Numbered from the stretch's first letter, positions 1-11,930 are shown. The stretch: 64,000 nt of DNA from Aldrovandia affinis (GCA_029706075.1 JAINUG010000055.1:930001-994000), one strand, 5' to 3'. Program-made: numbers and translations. The notes: generated by a model not told the origin, from the letters alone.

Positions 1-446
1 GCACTTAATTGTGTAAATTAAAGCATATGATTATGCTGCATATGCGATCTTATAATTCTTGTCACGGAGCCAAATAAATGGTGGAAAAACATGCATCGCC
101 CCATGCCAGAGAACATTTGCTCAAGGCATTTATGGGGAAGAACCATCCTGTTGCACATAACAGCACGGTACTTCACACCCAACGCGCCCCCGCAAGCTGT
201 GTCTCCAAGGGGCTGCCTAGCGCTGTGTGCTAAGCGTTCTGGGTACTTATGCTGGTCACTGCTCGGAACGTCTCCCTATCTCGTGGGCAATAGGTTACAG
301 CGCCTGGTGCATCGTACAGCACATTGTGACCTAAACCAATGTCTAACTAAACTAATCTCTTTATTTAATTGCACCCTCAGTCCTCCTCTCTTTCTGAATT
401 ATTAAATGCTCGATTTCAGCTAGCATTGTTGGGATGATTAACATGC
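1..446. other. Unassigned intergenic DNA
   Basis: No recognisable gene or repeat was seen. One 104-codon open frame lies here, but its product has no motif that I recognise and no splice or start context supports it. The stretch ends at the first base of a solo LTR. Confidence 0.4.
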
Positions 447-1411
447 TGTGGAGGACGTCGGTCTCGGCCACGTGGGAGTGGCATGGTTGCCTGTGTTTTA
501 TATGTGGAGGAGGCCTTTGGAGCAGGGAGACTTTCCGGGGGCAGGTTTGGCACCTGAGCCAGGCAGAAAGTGAGCCTATATAAGAGCAGGTGGGGCGAGT
601 GGGGAATCAGTTAGTCTTTTGTCTTTGTCATTCATGTGTGCGTATTGAGTTGGTGATTGTCTTGTCATGGTTGTGAGTGTGCATGTGCGTGGATGGTATC
701 ATGTTGTATTGTGGGATGTTTGATGTTTGATGTGTGATGTTTGATGTTTGTGGAGTTTTGTGTGCGTTTGTCGAAAATGACTGAGTAGAGTGCTTCTTGT
801 GTGTGTGGGAAAGAGGGAGAGGGGGTGCACTAAGAGTGTCCGCCTCTCTCCCTCGGTGTGATCATGATAGAGAGCGAGAGGGCGCCCTGAAAGAGGGTCT
901 GCCTCTCACCCTCGGTTTTATTTGTGTGATTGAAAGAGAACTCGCACTCGGGCAGTAGACAGTGTTTCTGGGCAATGGCCCAAGAACTCTCACTGGAAGA
1001 GTGGAGAGTGTCTTGGGGCTGGTTGTGAAAAAACTCACTGTGGGGAGAGGCGAGTGTCTCTGTATGCATGGGTTGGAGAACTCGGACTGCAAAGTTCGAG
1101 TGTCTCAGTATGCATGGGTGGGAAGCACTTAAAAGGTCACTGGATATGTGTGTGCCTGGGGAGGTTCCAGGGGAACTCCAGAAGAAGAGGCGCGGTGTCC
1201 CGTAAGTTATGATTATTTTAGTTTGTTATTTTAGTTCGTTGTTTTTACCCGAAAGCTTCGCGGCTAGTAGGGTGAAGATTTTGTGTTTGTGTTATGTTAA
1301 CCTGCTACTCCCCAAAAAATTAATAATAAATCCGGTCCGTAGACCGACATACTCCACTCCGTCTCCAGACTGTTCTGTTCCCATTCAGGGTTTGTCACTT
1401 GGCGTGTGACA
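447..1411 (+). mobile_element. Solo LTR, family A copy 1
   Basis: This block of about 965 bp begins TGTGGAGGACG and ends GTGTGACA. It matches a second copy at 32423-33469 along its length. Inside are a TATA-like CCTATATAAGAGCAGG near 575-595, an AATAAA-type signal near 1325 and a conserved 3' part (GGTCCGTAGACCGAC). The flanking 5-mers are CATGC (442-446) and CAAGC (1412-1416), a target duplication with one mismatch. This is the layout of an LTR (U3 promoter, polyA signal, short U5). No gag or pol lies next to it, so I call it a solo LTR left by recombination between two LTRs. Its superfamily (Gypsy or ERV) is not resolved. Open frames inside it are not credible genes. Confidence 0.8.
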
Positions 1412-1445
1412 CAAGCATTGTGTTGTCAAAGCATGTGCTATACAT

Positions 1446-3660
1446 AACAAGCAGACCCCAACAGCACTCACGCCTTCTACCAAGCAGTCAAGTCACTACA
1501 CGGACCTCGAAAACACATCATCTCCCCAGTAAGGTCTACTGACGGCTCAACGCTCTACAAGGACAAACAACAAATCCACCAGTACAAGAGCTAGATGTTC
1601 CACCTACTTTTACTGAGGTCCTTGCAGCAGTAAGGTGCCGTAAAAACAACAAAAGTGCTGGTCCTGACGGAATCCCTGCTGAGGCTCAAAAGAAAGTTGG
1701 TTACTCCCTCACAACTAACCTATTCAAACTCATCCAAGCAATATGGTCCCAAGAAACTGTCCCCCAAACCTGGAAGGATGCAAACATAATCACAATCGAT
1801 AAAAAGAAAGGAGATAAAGCCATCTGTGAGAACAGCCGTGGCATTTCCCTTCTGTCGGTTGCTGGGAAGGTGCTAGCACGGGTCATGCTGTTCCGCCTGA
1901 CCCAGCACGTTGCAGAAAACATTCTACCTGAAACTCAATGTGGCTTCAGAAAAGGCCGTAGCGCCAGCAATATGATTTTCGTTGCTAGACAGGTCCAAGA
2001 GAAGGCCAGAGAACAAAACCAAGACCCGTTCATTGCTTTCTTGGATCTCGCCAAAGCCTTTGACACGGTTAACCGTCAGGCACTCTGGACCATCCTCGCA
2101 AAGTTTGGGGTTCCACCCAAATTCTTGAGCATCCTACAACAGCTGCACACTGGCATGCAAGCCTGTGTGTTCATCGGCGGACAAAAATCCCCACCCTTCC
2201 CCACACAGGTAGGGGTAAAGCAGGGTTGCGTACTTGCTCCAGTTATTTTCAATCTTTTTCTGGCAGCAGTAACTCTCCTTGCACACAAGTCCCTCCAAGC
2301 CGATGATGACGGGGTCCAGCTTCAGTTTTGCCTTGACGGCAACCTTTTCAACCTCCGCCGTCTACAAGCCTTCACCAAGACCACAACCACCACCATACAT
2401 GAGCTTCAATACGCAGATGACTGCGCTCTCGTTGCCCACACCCCTGATGCAATGCAGCATGCTCTGGACACAATAGCTGAAATCTACAGTGCCATTGGCC
2501 TTCAGATCAACACCCAGAAGACAGAAATTATTATCCAGACTTAAGCTCCTGTATCCACTCCCCCAGTGTTCAGTATCCATGGCACGCCACTAAAGGTGGT
2601 CCACCAGTTCTGCTACCTTGGCAGCATCCTTGCATCAAACTGCCAAATTGATGACGACATCCAAGCACGAATCAATCATGCTTCCTCTTCCTATGGCAGA
2701 CTGCGCTCTCGCGTCTTTGAGAACAGCAACCTAAAGCTGTCTACAAAGGTAGCAGTCTACCAAGCAGTCTGCGTCTCCACCTTATTGTACAGTGCCGATA
2801 CATGGACCCCCTACCGACACCACATACGCCAGCTGGAAGCGTTTAACATCAAGTGTCTCCAGCGCATACTAAAAGTCACCTGGCAGGACCGCATACCCCA
2901 CATAACTATCCTTCAACGTACCCAGACAACCAGTGTGGAAGCAACTTTGCTGCAGCGCCAACTCTGCTGGGTCGGGCACGTCATTAGAATGGCTGAACAC
3001 CGCCTCCCAAGACAGACCCTATATGGTCAGCTCCTGGGAGCCAGCAGGAAACCTGGAGGCCAAAAACGGAGGTACAAGGACCATCTTAACCCATTCAGAC
3101 CTAAAATGCCTGCTAAAAACGCCTATTAAAACCTAAGCAATTATTCTAAACAACCTCTTAAAACCTGAGGGTTTTCTGGAAAAATTTCAAAAAAAAAAAA
3201 AAGCCGACACCAACGTGCACTTCATTTCCCCACGTCTATTTCAGCGAATCACAGCGCATTTCATTAATCGCAAAATCGAAGCGACCTAAACGTCACTCCA
3301 GGTCTTAATGGGTTAAAGAGTCACTTATGAAGTGTGGAATAAAGCCAGGGGATCTTGAAGCAGCCGCTATGGACCACCGAGCCTGGACTGCATCCTCGAA
3401 CTCTGGCGTCGACCTCCTAGAGTCAAAACGCACGTCCCAGAGAGAAGCGCAACGACAGCGCAGGCATCACCACATGCAACAACCCCAAGCATCACCAGCT
3501 GTGGCAGGACATGTGGGTCAAGGATCGGGCTTCACAGCCACCTCCAATGGCACCGCCGTCAGCAGCGGTAGCCACAACACTCCATCCAACCACCCCAAGG
3601 AAGTGACGTTATCTTCGGCAATGATGGACAGCCGCAAGAAAGCAAGCAAGTGTGTGCTAT
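1446..3660 (+). pseudogene. 5'-truncated non-LTR retrotransposon ORF2 (reverse transcriptase), broken
   Basis: From about 1590 the + strand reads a reverse transcriptase: an NKSAGPDGIPAE fingers motif (about 1648), FLDLAKAFDTVNR (about 2040), QGCVLAPVIFN (about 2221) and the catalytic YADD motif (about 2409). The thumb region follows (FCYLGSIL), then a C-terminal domain. The frame is cut by one in-frame TAA at 2542-2544. An upstream piece at 1470-1570 lies in another frame. The reading frame is also interrupted at 3090-3312 by a MITE, beyond which the LINE C-terminus resumes (about 3317-3660). The endonuclease domain is missing, so the copy is dead on arrival or decayed. The C-terminal YLGS-type arrangement resembles RTE/I-like LINEs, but I do not assign a clade. 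Confidence 0.85.
3090..3312. mobile_element. piggyBac-like MITE inside the LINE
   Basis: A 223-bp insert is flanked by TTAA on both sides (3086-3089 and 3313-3316). The ends are inverted: CCCATTCAGACCT on the left and AGGTCTTAATGGG on the right, differing at one base. TTAA duplication with termini starting CCC is the signature of piggyBac-type elements. Removing the insert and one TTAA joins the LINE frame without a shift (KDHL then KESLMKCGI), which fixes the boundaries. It has no coding capacity and an A-rich run near 3190. Confidence 0.85.
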
Positions 3661-3689
3661 GTTTTGGGATGAGTAAGTATGTGTATTAC

Positions 3690-3731
<42 letters not shown>

Positions 3732-4201
3732 ATGCATGTGTGTTATGTATGTGTATGAGTAAATGTTTGTGTGTATTATTTATGTGTGTGTGTGTGCTAT
3801 GTTTGTGGATGAGTGTGTGTGTATTATTTGTGTGTGTGTATGCATGTGTGTGTTATGTATGTGTATGAGTATATGTTCGTGTGTATGTGTGTGTGTGTGT
3901 GTGTGCATGTGTGCATGTGTGTGTGTGTTATGTATGAATAAATGTTTGTGTGTATTATTTATGTGTATTATTCATGTGTAAATGCAATTTTTGTAAGTCG
4001 CTCTGGATAAGAACGTATGCTAAATGCTGTAAATGTAAATGTAATGTGTGTGTGTGTGTATTATGTTTGTGTATGAGTAAGTGTGTGTGTATTATTTATG
4101 TGTGTGTATGTGTGTGTGTGTTATGTTTGTGTATGAGTAAATGTGTATGTGTGCATGAGTGTGTGTGTTATGTTTGTGGATGAGTAAGTGTGTGTGTATT
4201 A

Positions 4202-4232
<31 letters not shown>
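3661..4232. repeat. TG-rich microsatellite/minisatellite tract
   Basis: Degenerate (TG)n with recurrent TGTGTATTATTTATGTGTG-like units, pure at about 3691-3730 and 4204-4232. Cysteine/valine-rich open frames across it are artefacts of the repeat. It separates two truncated LINEs. A short SINE/LINE 3' tail lies within it at about 3979-4048. Confidence 0.85.
3979..4048 (+). repeat. Isolated SINE/LINE 3' tail
   Basis: It contains GTAAGTCGCTCTGGATAAGA followed by CTAAATGCTGTAAATGTAAATG, the tail shared by the SINEs and the L2-like LINE in this window. No head region is present. Confidence 0.6.
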
Positions 4233-5914
4233 CACCAGGACAGATTCTTTTTTGGAATGGTCCGGCCTGGAGGTCAAGAACACAAAATGTGCTGTTCTGT
4301 ATGAGAGGAGGAGTGGAGGGAATCGGTGGTATCGTTCAAAAACTGACACATGCCCTGCATTCACAATATCAACAGAACCCATACGTGTATACTCTCTCCA
4401 TGAGACATACACCTATCTTGGACATCAAATTAACATTGCAGGAGAATGGAAGGAGCAAGTTAACATCATCTTGTCTGAGTTCACATCCAGGCTGGACTTG
4501 ATTAACAGAAGTCCGCTGCCGCTGACTATGAAGTTGGAAGCTGTCAGACAGGTGGCCCTGTCTAAAGCTCAGTACCTGTTCTCCAATGTCCACATCCAAC
4601 AGAAAGTGCTGAGTGAAATGAACGACAAAACAGTGAGCCTAGTGCGAAAGTGGTTTGGACTCAATTCACACAGTACCCGTGACATTATTTTTCATCCCCA
4701 GTGGGAGGGAGGGCTGGGGGTACCAAACGTGGAGTGGATATATACCAGCATGCGGATTTCCCACCTTCTGAAAATGCTGAATAATGATGACAAGGATGTT
4801 AGGGAGCTGGCTCGATCCTCCCTGTTCCTGGACCTAAGGAGACGGAAGGTCCCACTGGCCAGGGAATCAGAGCCCCACTTCCTCGGATTCAGAAGGAAAC
4901 CCAGCGGGAAACTTGACACCCATTCCGCTGGTTTTGGGGTTTGGTCAGATTGGCCGGATCTGAACGACCTCTGTGTCCGAACTGGAGTGTCCCTGGAGTG
5001 GGCGCGGTCTGACTCTGGGACCGTGAGGGTCTCAGACGACATTATAACTGACCCCCTCATCCAGGTCAAGGCAACAGCCACATATGCTGGACACAGTCAC
5101 CTGCTAACATCTACAGGTGCCAGGCAAATTCTCATTGATCTACACCAACATAGACAACAACAACACTGGGCTGGACTAAAACTTCAGGGAAAACTTGCAT
5201 GTCTTCCCTCTGCCGATCATTCTGTTTCTCATTCATTCTTTAAGAACACTGCGCTCAATGAGGACATTGTCACATTTACTGTAAAAGCCAGACTACAAGT
5301 CCTTCCTACCAGACTCAATCTCTCTATCTGGTTTCCTACTACTCAGGTTCCCCATTGCTTACATCACACCACAGAACAGGTCACTGAAACAATGTCACAC
5401 ATCTTGAATGGCTGTTATGCGTACAAAGGAATGTACATAGCACGTCACAACAGAATAGTGGACCTCATAGTGAAGGACATATCAAACCATTTCTCTTCTT
5501 CAGTGAGAATGTACAAACATTCCCGTGTCAATCCTTCCATGTTCCATCTCTGTGATAGTAACCTAGCCATTTTTACACAGTTGTCTGCTAATACACCAGA
5601 TGTTGTTGTTGTTAATGAAGAGGCCAGAGAAGTGTCTGTATTAGAGATAGCCTGCACCTTTGACCCTAGCCTTTATGACCAAGGTCATTAAATACCAACC
5701 ACTTCTAAATACCATCTCAGAGCTAGGCTATAGGTGCAGACTATCCGTTTTCATATTTGGCAGCCTAGGACATACTCACAGGTTGGTCGTTAGAGGGTTT
5801 CAACAACTTGGGATGCCCAAAAAGGGGGCTAAAAGGCTAGCTAAATATTGTGCTGTCTCTGCTATCATTGGCAGCCACCATATATGGCAGAGACGCTGCT
5901 ACTTATACCCATAA
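4233..5914 (+). pseudogene. 3' part of an RLE-type (R2/R4/NeSL-like) non-LTR retrotransposon ORF
   Basis: A long open frame runs to the stop at 5689-5691, entered from the TG repeat. It begins in the RT thumb region (ETYTYLGHQI). Further on it carries a zinc-knuckle-like segment CLHHTTEQVTETMSHILNGC (about 5357-5416), then a restriction-like endonuclease signature: TPDVVVV followed by EVSVLEIACTFDP (about 5595-5664). A frameshift near 5660 moves the last part of the domain (KVIKYQPLL onward) to another frame ending at 5914. A C-terminal zinc knuckle plus restriction-like endonuclease is characteristic of the R2, R4/Dong/Rex6 and NeSL LINE groups. I cannot say which. The 5' two-thirds, including the RT catalytic motif, is missing, so the copy is inactive. 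Confidence 0.8.
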
Positions 5915-6132
5915 GTGATGTGTTTTGTGTGTATATGTGTAAATATTAAATATGGAAGTCAATTGACGATTAGATATTAGCTGAATAGTGGAGAAGGGGT
6001 AGGATTAGATAAGTTTTTACTTCTTCCTACTCCTTTTTGGACATGTCTTAGTATTATTGTTTATTTGTTTTGTTGTTGCAATTTTGTTTTATATATATAT
6101 ATTTTATATATCTAACATGTTCAAAAGAAAAT
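5915..6132 (+). other. Probable 3'UTR of the RLE-type LINE
   Basis: A short non-coding segment between the end of the endonuclease frame and the tetranucleotide repeat. It is assigned by position only. Confidence 0.4.
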
Positions 6133-6205
6133 GTTCATTCATTCATTCATTCATTCATTCATTCATTCATTCATTCATTCATTCATTCATTCATTCATTC
6201 ATTCC
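6133..6205. repeat. (ATTC)n microsatellite
   Basis: About 18 tandem copies of ATTC follow directly on the 3' end of the RLE-type LINE. It may be the LINE's 3' tail or its insertion target. Confidence 0.9.
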
Positions 6206-7667
6206 TTTCAAAAGGAACTCTGATAGAGTCAAAGACCAGCGCTTGGAATATGTGCAAGTATGGTTTTTCATACTGTATCAAGTATTTGAGTACAGTTATG
6301 TATTACGGCAGTATATACTGTAGTACAGGCTATAGGATGGCCTACTTTTGTAGGCTTGTTTAGATATTACAGTTGAGGCTTGCCTGGGGTGGATAAGGCA
6401 TGCAAGGGTTTTTCTCCCCCGCTGCCTGGCTAGGGCTAATATTGCCTGTGATGAGAATCTCTGGCCTGACCCAGACCAGAGACGGGATGCTGAGGCAGAA
6501 TAAATGTGATTTCTTTCTTTATGTACAAATATATTTTTTTTTTCTCCATTGGTTTATATAAATACATGGAAATTATTTTACTGTATTCTACGTTCTTTAT
6601 GTATCAGTTGCATATTTTTACAGTACATTTACTTTTTCACTCAATTTTAGTTTATTTTACTACAGTACATTGAGGAACTCAATATAAATTTCGCAAATGT
6701 ATACATGTGTTGTGTCTTTCTATTGTGTTCATCATGTAAAGAGGTTGTTCTTGGGGAAAACCATAAGCGCCATTATTCATTGCTGTAACAGGTTTTTTCG
6801 GTAGTGTTTTGAATTGATCTCACCAGTGTGTAATGGCTATTTTGTAGTGTATGTGTATTTGATGGCTTTTGTGTGATGTCTGAAGACAAAGTTTGGTTTT
6901 GATGTAAGATTACATGGTTTTGAGTGGAGAGTTTGGTTTTAACATGGAAGTTTGAAGTTTGTGAAGATGAGTGTGCAGTTATGCATTTGTGTTTAGAGTT
7001 TTGGGAAATGGAGCATAATTTCAAGAAATGTGTCTTGGCAATAAAAAAAACGGTAATATCTCACTGCTGACCAGAAATCTGCTACAGCATAGCGTCTCTT
7101 TAGAGCATGCTAGCACTCAGTTTTGCTCTGTACTTTTTGTGTGGGATGTGTTAACGTGAGTGTTAAATGGTTGCTCTCAAAACCCTCCTCTCCCACTTCT
7201 GAAAACATAAGAGGTAAAAACTAATTCTCAATGTTATTCAGCAAGGGAGAGCAATAGTATGACAATCCCGCTAAAGGGGCTGGTCTTTATGTATAAATCT
7301 CCTCCAACTCACTTTTTAAACAGTTTATTTCTACACAGCAAGGGGGAATACTAATTCATTTCAATTGACGGCATGCCATATGAGGTGAAGAATACAGGGG
7401 GCACGAGGTGTGTTAGGCTTAGTCTTCATATAATCCAAAGACTGGTGGAGCGATTGTGTGCTTTCAATGACCTGGAGATTGAACAAATTGGTGCGTTTGT
7501 TGAGCCAAACATTGTTGACTGGTTCTCATACATTTTCAGCAAATGGTAGGGCCTCCTATTATTGCGTGAAGTCCCATCAAAGAATACTAGGCCTGTTAAT
7601 ATGTGAGATTGGACTCAATGTGATTTAGGGGGCACTTTATATCAGCTCCATTAGATTGGATTATGGT
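6206..7667. other. AT-rich intergenic DNA, no gene seen
   Basis: No motif-bearing open frame, no tRNA-like gene and no terminal repeats were found. The short frames lack any recognisable domain. Confidence 0.4.
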
Positions 7668-7862
7668 AATGTTCAGAGGTTGCAGGTTCAATTCCCAGGT
7701 GGGGCACTGCCATTGTACCCTTGAGCAAGGTACTTCACCTGAATTGCTTCAGTAAAATATCCAGCTGTATAAATGGATTGTATGTAAAGAAATGTAAACT
7801 GTAAGTCGCTCTGGATAAGAGCGTCTGCTAAATGCCTAAAATGTAAATGTAAATGTAATGTT
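7668..7862 (+). repeat. tRNA-derived SINE (family 1)
   Basis: A B-box-like GGTTGCAGGTTCAATTCCC is followed by CTTGAGCAAGGTACTTCACC, then the tail GTCGCTCTGGATAAGAGCGT and CTAAATGCC with TGTAAATG repeats. The first part of the head (A box) is degraded. Confidence 0.85.
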
Positions 7863-7899
7863 ACCATTTTCTTATCCCCAGAAACCTCTGCATGTCTGC

Positions 7900-8225
7900 C
7901 TCTGAATCAATGTGTGTGCTTGTGTTCTCCTCTGTGCATATGATTGCATGTATACGCGCACACACGTGTGTATGTGTGTAAGTGTGTTTGTGTGTGAGCA
8001 TGTATGCATGTGTGTGTATATTTGTGTGTGGTGGTTGGGGTATGTGTATGTGCACGTCTGGTATGTGCATTTTGTGTGTGCATGTTCCTATGTGCGGATA
8101 TATGTATGTGTGTGTGCGCGCACGTGTGTGCGGGTCTGGTGTGTGCATTTGGTATGTGTGTGTTCCTATGTGCGTGTTTGCGTGTCTGTGTGCGCGCGCG
8201 TGTTTTCGAGAGTTTGCGTGTGCTC
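7900..8225. repeat. Degenerate TG/CA-rich tract
   Basis: Alternating purine-pyrimidine sequence (TG/CG/TA) with no coding signal. Open frames on both strands here are low-complexity artefacts. Confidence 0.8.
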
Positions 8226-9748
8226 GAGGGGGAGTGAAGTGAGGGGAGAGTCCTGCCTTGCGTAGCGAGTTGAAACAGAGCAGGAATTCTCCCAGCCTGA
8301 GGTGCACTTTGACTGTGGCAGGCCACCCTCTACCTGCAACAGGAAGCTTGAGAAGAGAGAGAACATGTGGGAGCGTGGTTTGGAGTGATGGAATGATAAA
8401 GGGGGCCAGGTTGACGAAAAGTACATGTTAGGGGGCAAGGAGAGGAAGGAAGACACAAAGCTCTGAATAAATAGGACGTGTCAGAAACAAATGGCACCTC
8501 TGGAGCTCTCTCATGTTGCAAAATGATTAAGAAAAGATGCATCACATTCCCATGTGTGTGAGTCAGTCAAGTAATAATGATTTTGCCACTACATGTCATT
8601 TTATTTTGATCAATTATCCATTTCAGTCTATAATAGTCTCTCGTTCTCTTCGCACAAGGCCTACACAACTCCACCTGTCTTCATTGTGACGGGGTGTGCG
8701 TGCTTACGCGTGTGTAACATTAACTCGCCTCGTTCTTCACCGGGATAGAGATCGAGCCGCTCACCTGCGCTCCTGGCAGCGCGTGATAGTTGTGCGCGAA
8801 TGATTAATGCGTGTCACCACGAGATACGATCTTCCCCTGCCGCAGGTGCCGGTTACGTTCGCTGTGAGACGCGTCAATTTGAAACAAAATTTCGTTACCG
8901 TTTCATCCATGTAAAAAAACTGAAAACAGGCCCGCAGCATGCAATCTGCAGGGTTCGGCTTTCCAATCCTGTCGTGCAGTGGGGTGTTTGTAAAGTGCTG
9001 GAGCGGAGCGGTCCCCTAACTGAGAAACTGGCTTAGATCGCTATTGCCGCCTTTGGCGAGTTCACAGTATGCATTCTCTCGGCGTTAAGCGATTTGGGTT
9101 CATAACGGGAGCGTCCCAGGTATGGCAGAGAGCGAATAAAACACACACATATACACACACAATCATTTTGACAGTATATTGTTGGTTAAGTTTGACTGTT
9201 GATAGATTTGTAAATTGGAGCCTCCGAATGAGACAATGATGCGCCTCCATTAGTGACTAAAACACATTTGGACACTTTAGCATTTTAACGGCCAATGCAT
9301 CCACAGGCAATTATTTCTACATTTTTAAAGATGGGTGAAGGCTCATCCATCACAGGATTTAAGAATGGATTTATGAATCCATTCAAGGATTAATCCGCCT
9401 CCCAACACACACATCAATGCGACTCAGGCTACACCTGTCATTGGGTTTATGAAAGCCTTGCGATTTGACAGACAGCTCAAAGAGGACATGGATCTGACTG
9501 CAGGCAAAAATCTGCTATCGCCCTGGAACTGAGAGAGCGGAAGAGGGATACTAAAAAAAGTCTTTTCAAAGTTGACAGAGCCAGCGCTTTAATCATGCAG
9601 AAACGCGTCGCCTTTGTGAGGGAGGGGGAGCGAACCCCAGTTCTATCACCTTTATCTAGATGAGGAAAAGAATGTTTTGGAAAATTGAAAAACACGTGAC
9701 CGTGCCTCTGTAACGTGGAACTGCGGACTCTTGCATGTGGATAGGGTA
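8226..9748. other. Intergenic DNA upstream of wnt10b, partly CpG-containing
   Basis: No gene or repeat was recognised. The 8690-9060 part is relatively CpG-rich and looks unique, so it could be regulatory. At about 9345-9400 there is a cluster of GGATT/AATCC words, including the palindrome GGATTAATCC. No conservation data are available to me. Confidence 0.3.
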
Positions 9749-11048
9749 GGGGAGACCGGGGTTGGTTGGCACACTTTTCACACTCTGCCGTATTTCTCTG
9801 GCATATTTTATGTGAGGATATTCTAACTAGTAGCAAATGAAAGGTTAAGGTCTCAGCTATAAATACATATATTTCAATGTCAACAAATATTTTCTTCAAT
9901 TACGTGATTCGTGATTAAAGTCATGTTGTGCACTTGTGCCAACCAGCCCCAACACGGGGTTGGTTGGCACACGCTTTGGGGTTGGTTGGCACAATGTTAA
10001 AATGCTATCAGTACAAAGAATGAAGCAACAAATAGAAACAATTTGAACCAGAACCAGAAAATATAAACATTCAATATAATATCTGCCCATTTTTTAACCA
10101 ATTTTTGTTAATTTATCAGTTCACTAATAATGTTTCATTAATTATGTCTTTGGACTTTATAAGAACAACAAATAAAAATATAACACTGAATAATTTTGTA
10201 ACAATTATAAACGTAATAATTTAAAAGGCGCCCACGGCCAGTCGTGCGATACGACCGTTGGGTAGAGTGGCGCACCGTTTCGCACGAAACATAGATGCAG
10301 CGGCTTTAAAGATTAAAAACAGTGTTCACGCTAGTTTGAACTGTTTAGTATCGAATCGCAATCTCGTTCCTCTATGTACCTGTATGTGGTTGGAATGATA
10401 ATAAAGGCAACTCAACTCTCACTCAACTCAAAGAGCCTATTTTTAGTGTTAGCCTTTTGCTCCTCCAGATCTCTTTTGACTGGTTTGTCTGTCAGGATGG
10501 CGGTTTTCCTCCTGACAGCACCACCAACCTTCCTAGGCCCTGCCTTAGGGAAAGGCTGCAGCTCCTGTGGGGTGGGGAGACCTCTCCCAGTGCCAGCAGA
10601 GAGACCACTTGGTCCAGGCACACCATTGACACATGTGCCACCAACCCCAAAGTCAGTGTGCCAACCAACCCCACTCTCATTAGGACACATCTCTGTGCTA
10701 ATATGATGTCAGCTAGCTAGCATGACTCATCACAACCTTTCAAATCTTCTATCAAAATGTAGCTGATTCCTCTCTCTATTAACTAAAAATAATATAATGT
10801 CAATATCTCTATCTAACACAGTTTTATAATATATTTAGTGGGGGGGACCATTTTTAATTTTGACCATACAAAATGTCAAAGTTGTGCTCACCTCAACACT
10901 TAGTGACCTTCAAATGTTTTTGACAGAATGAATGAGTGCAGGTAAAGAGAGCAAACATTTTAATGTTAAATTTTGTGACATTGCCCCCTGGGGGCTGGTG
11001 ATGACCTGTGTGCCAACCAACCCTGAGCCAACCAACCCCGGTCTCCCC
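9749..11048 (-). mobile_element. pogo/Tigger-like DNA transposon, defective
   Basis: A 1.3-kb element with inverted ends (left GGGGAGACCGGGGTTGG, right CCAACCCCGGTCTCCCC), flanked by TA on both sides (9747-9748 and 11049-11050). The subterminal regions carry several more copies of the GGGTTGGTTGGCACA word in both orientations. The only coding remnant is a minus-strand piece of transposase C-terminus (10412-10690). TA duplication plus that remnant places it in the Tc1/mariner-pogo group. Confidence 0.8.
10412..10690 (-). pseudogene. pogo/Tigger-type transposase C-terminal remnant
   Basis: The minus-strand frame includes PKAGPRKVGGAVRRKTAILT followed by KPVKRDLEE. This resembles the basic 'PKAGPRK...ILTDTPEK' segment that follows the DDE domain in fish pogo/Tigger (DDE_1) transposases. 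The DNA-binding and catalytic parts are absent. The assignment is from memory of the family pattern, not an alignment. Confidence 0.6.
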
Positions 11049-11050
11049 TA

Positions 11051-11930
11051 TAAGCTACAAATGGACATTCATGAAAGAAAGAAAGAAAGATATGTTTCAG
11101 TAAAGCCGCTCTATATAGGCTGTACGTGGCTGTTAAAAATATTACTTATTAAAGCCGTCCTTCATTACCTTGCTATCAATTCCAACGGTATATAACAGGG
11201 TAGCCTATTCTACGGTCTTGTGATTTATGATTAACTTGAAACGCATTTGTGCTAACACTGTTGACCAAGATTGGAGTGAGTAGCTTAAAACAGGCCAAAG
11301 GTATGAGTAGGACGAAGGATCGCATTCCTCTTGTCAGAAGCTGTACTTAAGTAGTCCAAATCTATTTGAGCTCTTTAAGTGACAAATGATCGAATCCGTA
11401 TTGTTGTGTGTGTATGTGTGTTTGTTTTTAGACCAGTTCATTTAAAACGTTGATCCATCAATATCGATAGAGTTCGAATAGTCAAACTTGACGGGAGATC
11501 ATAACTCCCAGAAAAAGAACAATGAATTCCGGGCGCTTGTCCCTGGGAGGGCCACGCCAGATGACCATGCGCCCCAAATGGGGCATTGTTCCATCGCCTC
11601 AAAGACTGCGGCGCGCCTGCCTGCTGCTGCCTCCCGTCGACCTCTCGAGCTTCCTTTTCATTCTTTAATTCAAACGTTTCATCGACTCGCACTTATTCAT
11701 CCATGTATCACATTTCCACACTGTTCATTTTTCTCCAGGGCATTTTACCATAGGAAGAGTCACCAATGAAGTTATTCTCTTGTTAATAACTTACTTAACT
11801 CTGAGCTGTACGGTTAATATTAAGACGATACAGATGGCGTGGAAAGCGATGTCAAAACCTTGACAGGAAATTAAGGGATTGCAAACGAAGGAGACATTTT
11901 GATGTCTTTTTAATTTGCACCTCCAATTAC
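11051..11930. other. Intergenic DNA just upstream of wnt10b
   Basis: No gene was recognised. The 11440-11690 part is mixed and CpG-containing and may be regulatory. There is a short (GAAA)n run near 11074. Confidence 0.3.

Noticed and set aside
91-405. 104-codon frame at the left edge
   Set aside because: No recognisable similarity, splice context or start context.
3661-4232. Cys/Val-rich open frames in the TG tract
   Set aside because: They arise from (TG)n translated in different frames and have no start context or domain.
7861-8326. Long overlapping frames on both strands (His/Thr- or Cys/Val-rich)
   Set aside because: Low-complexity TG/CA sequence with frames open on both strands by composition.
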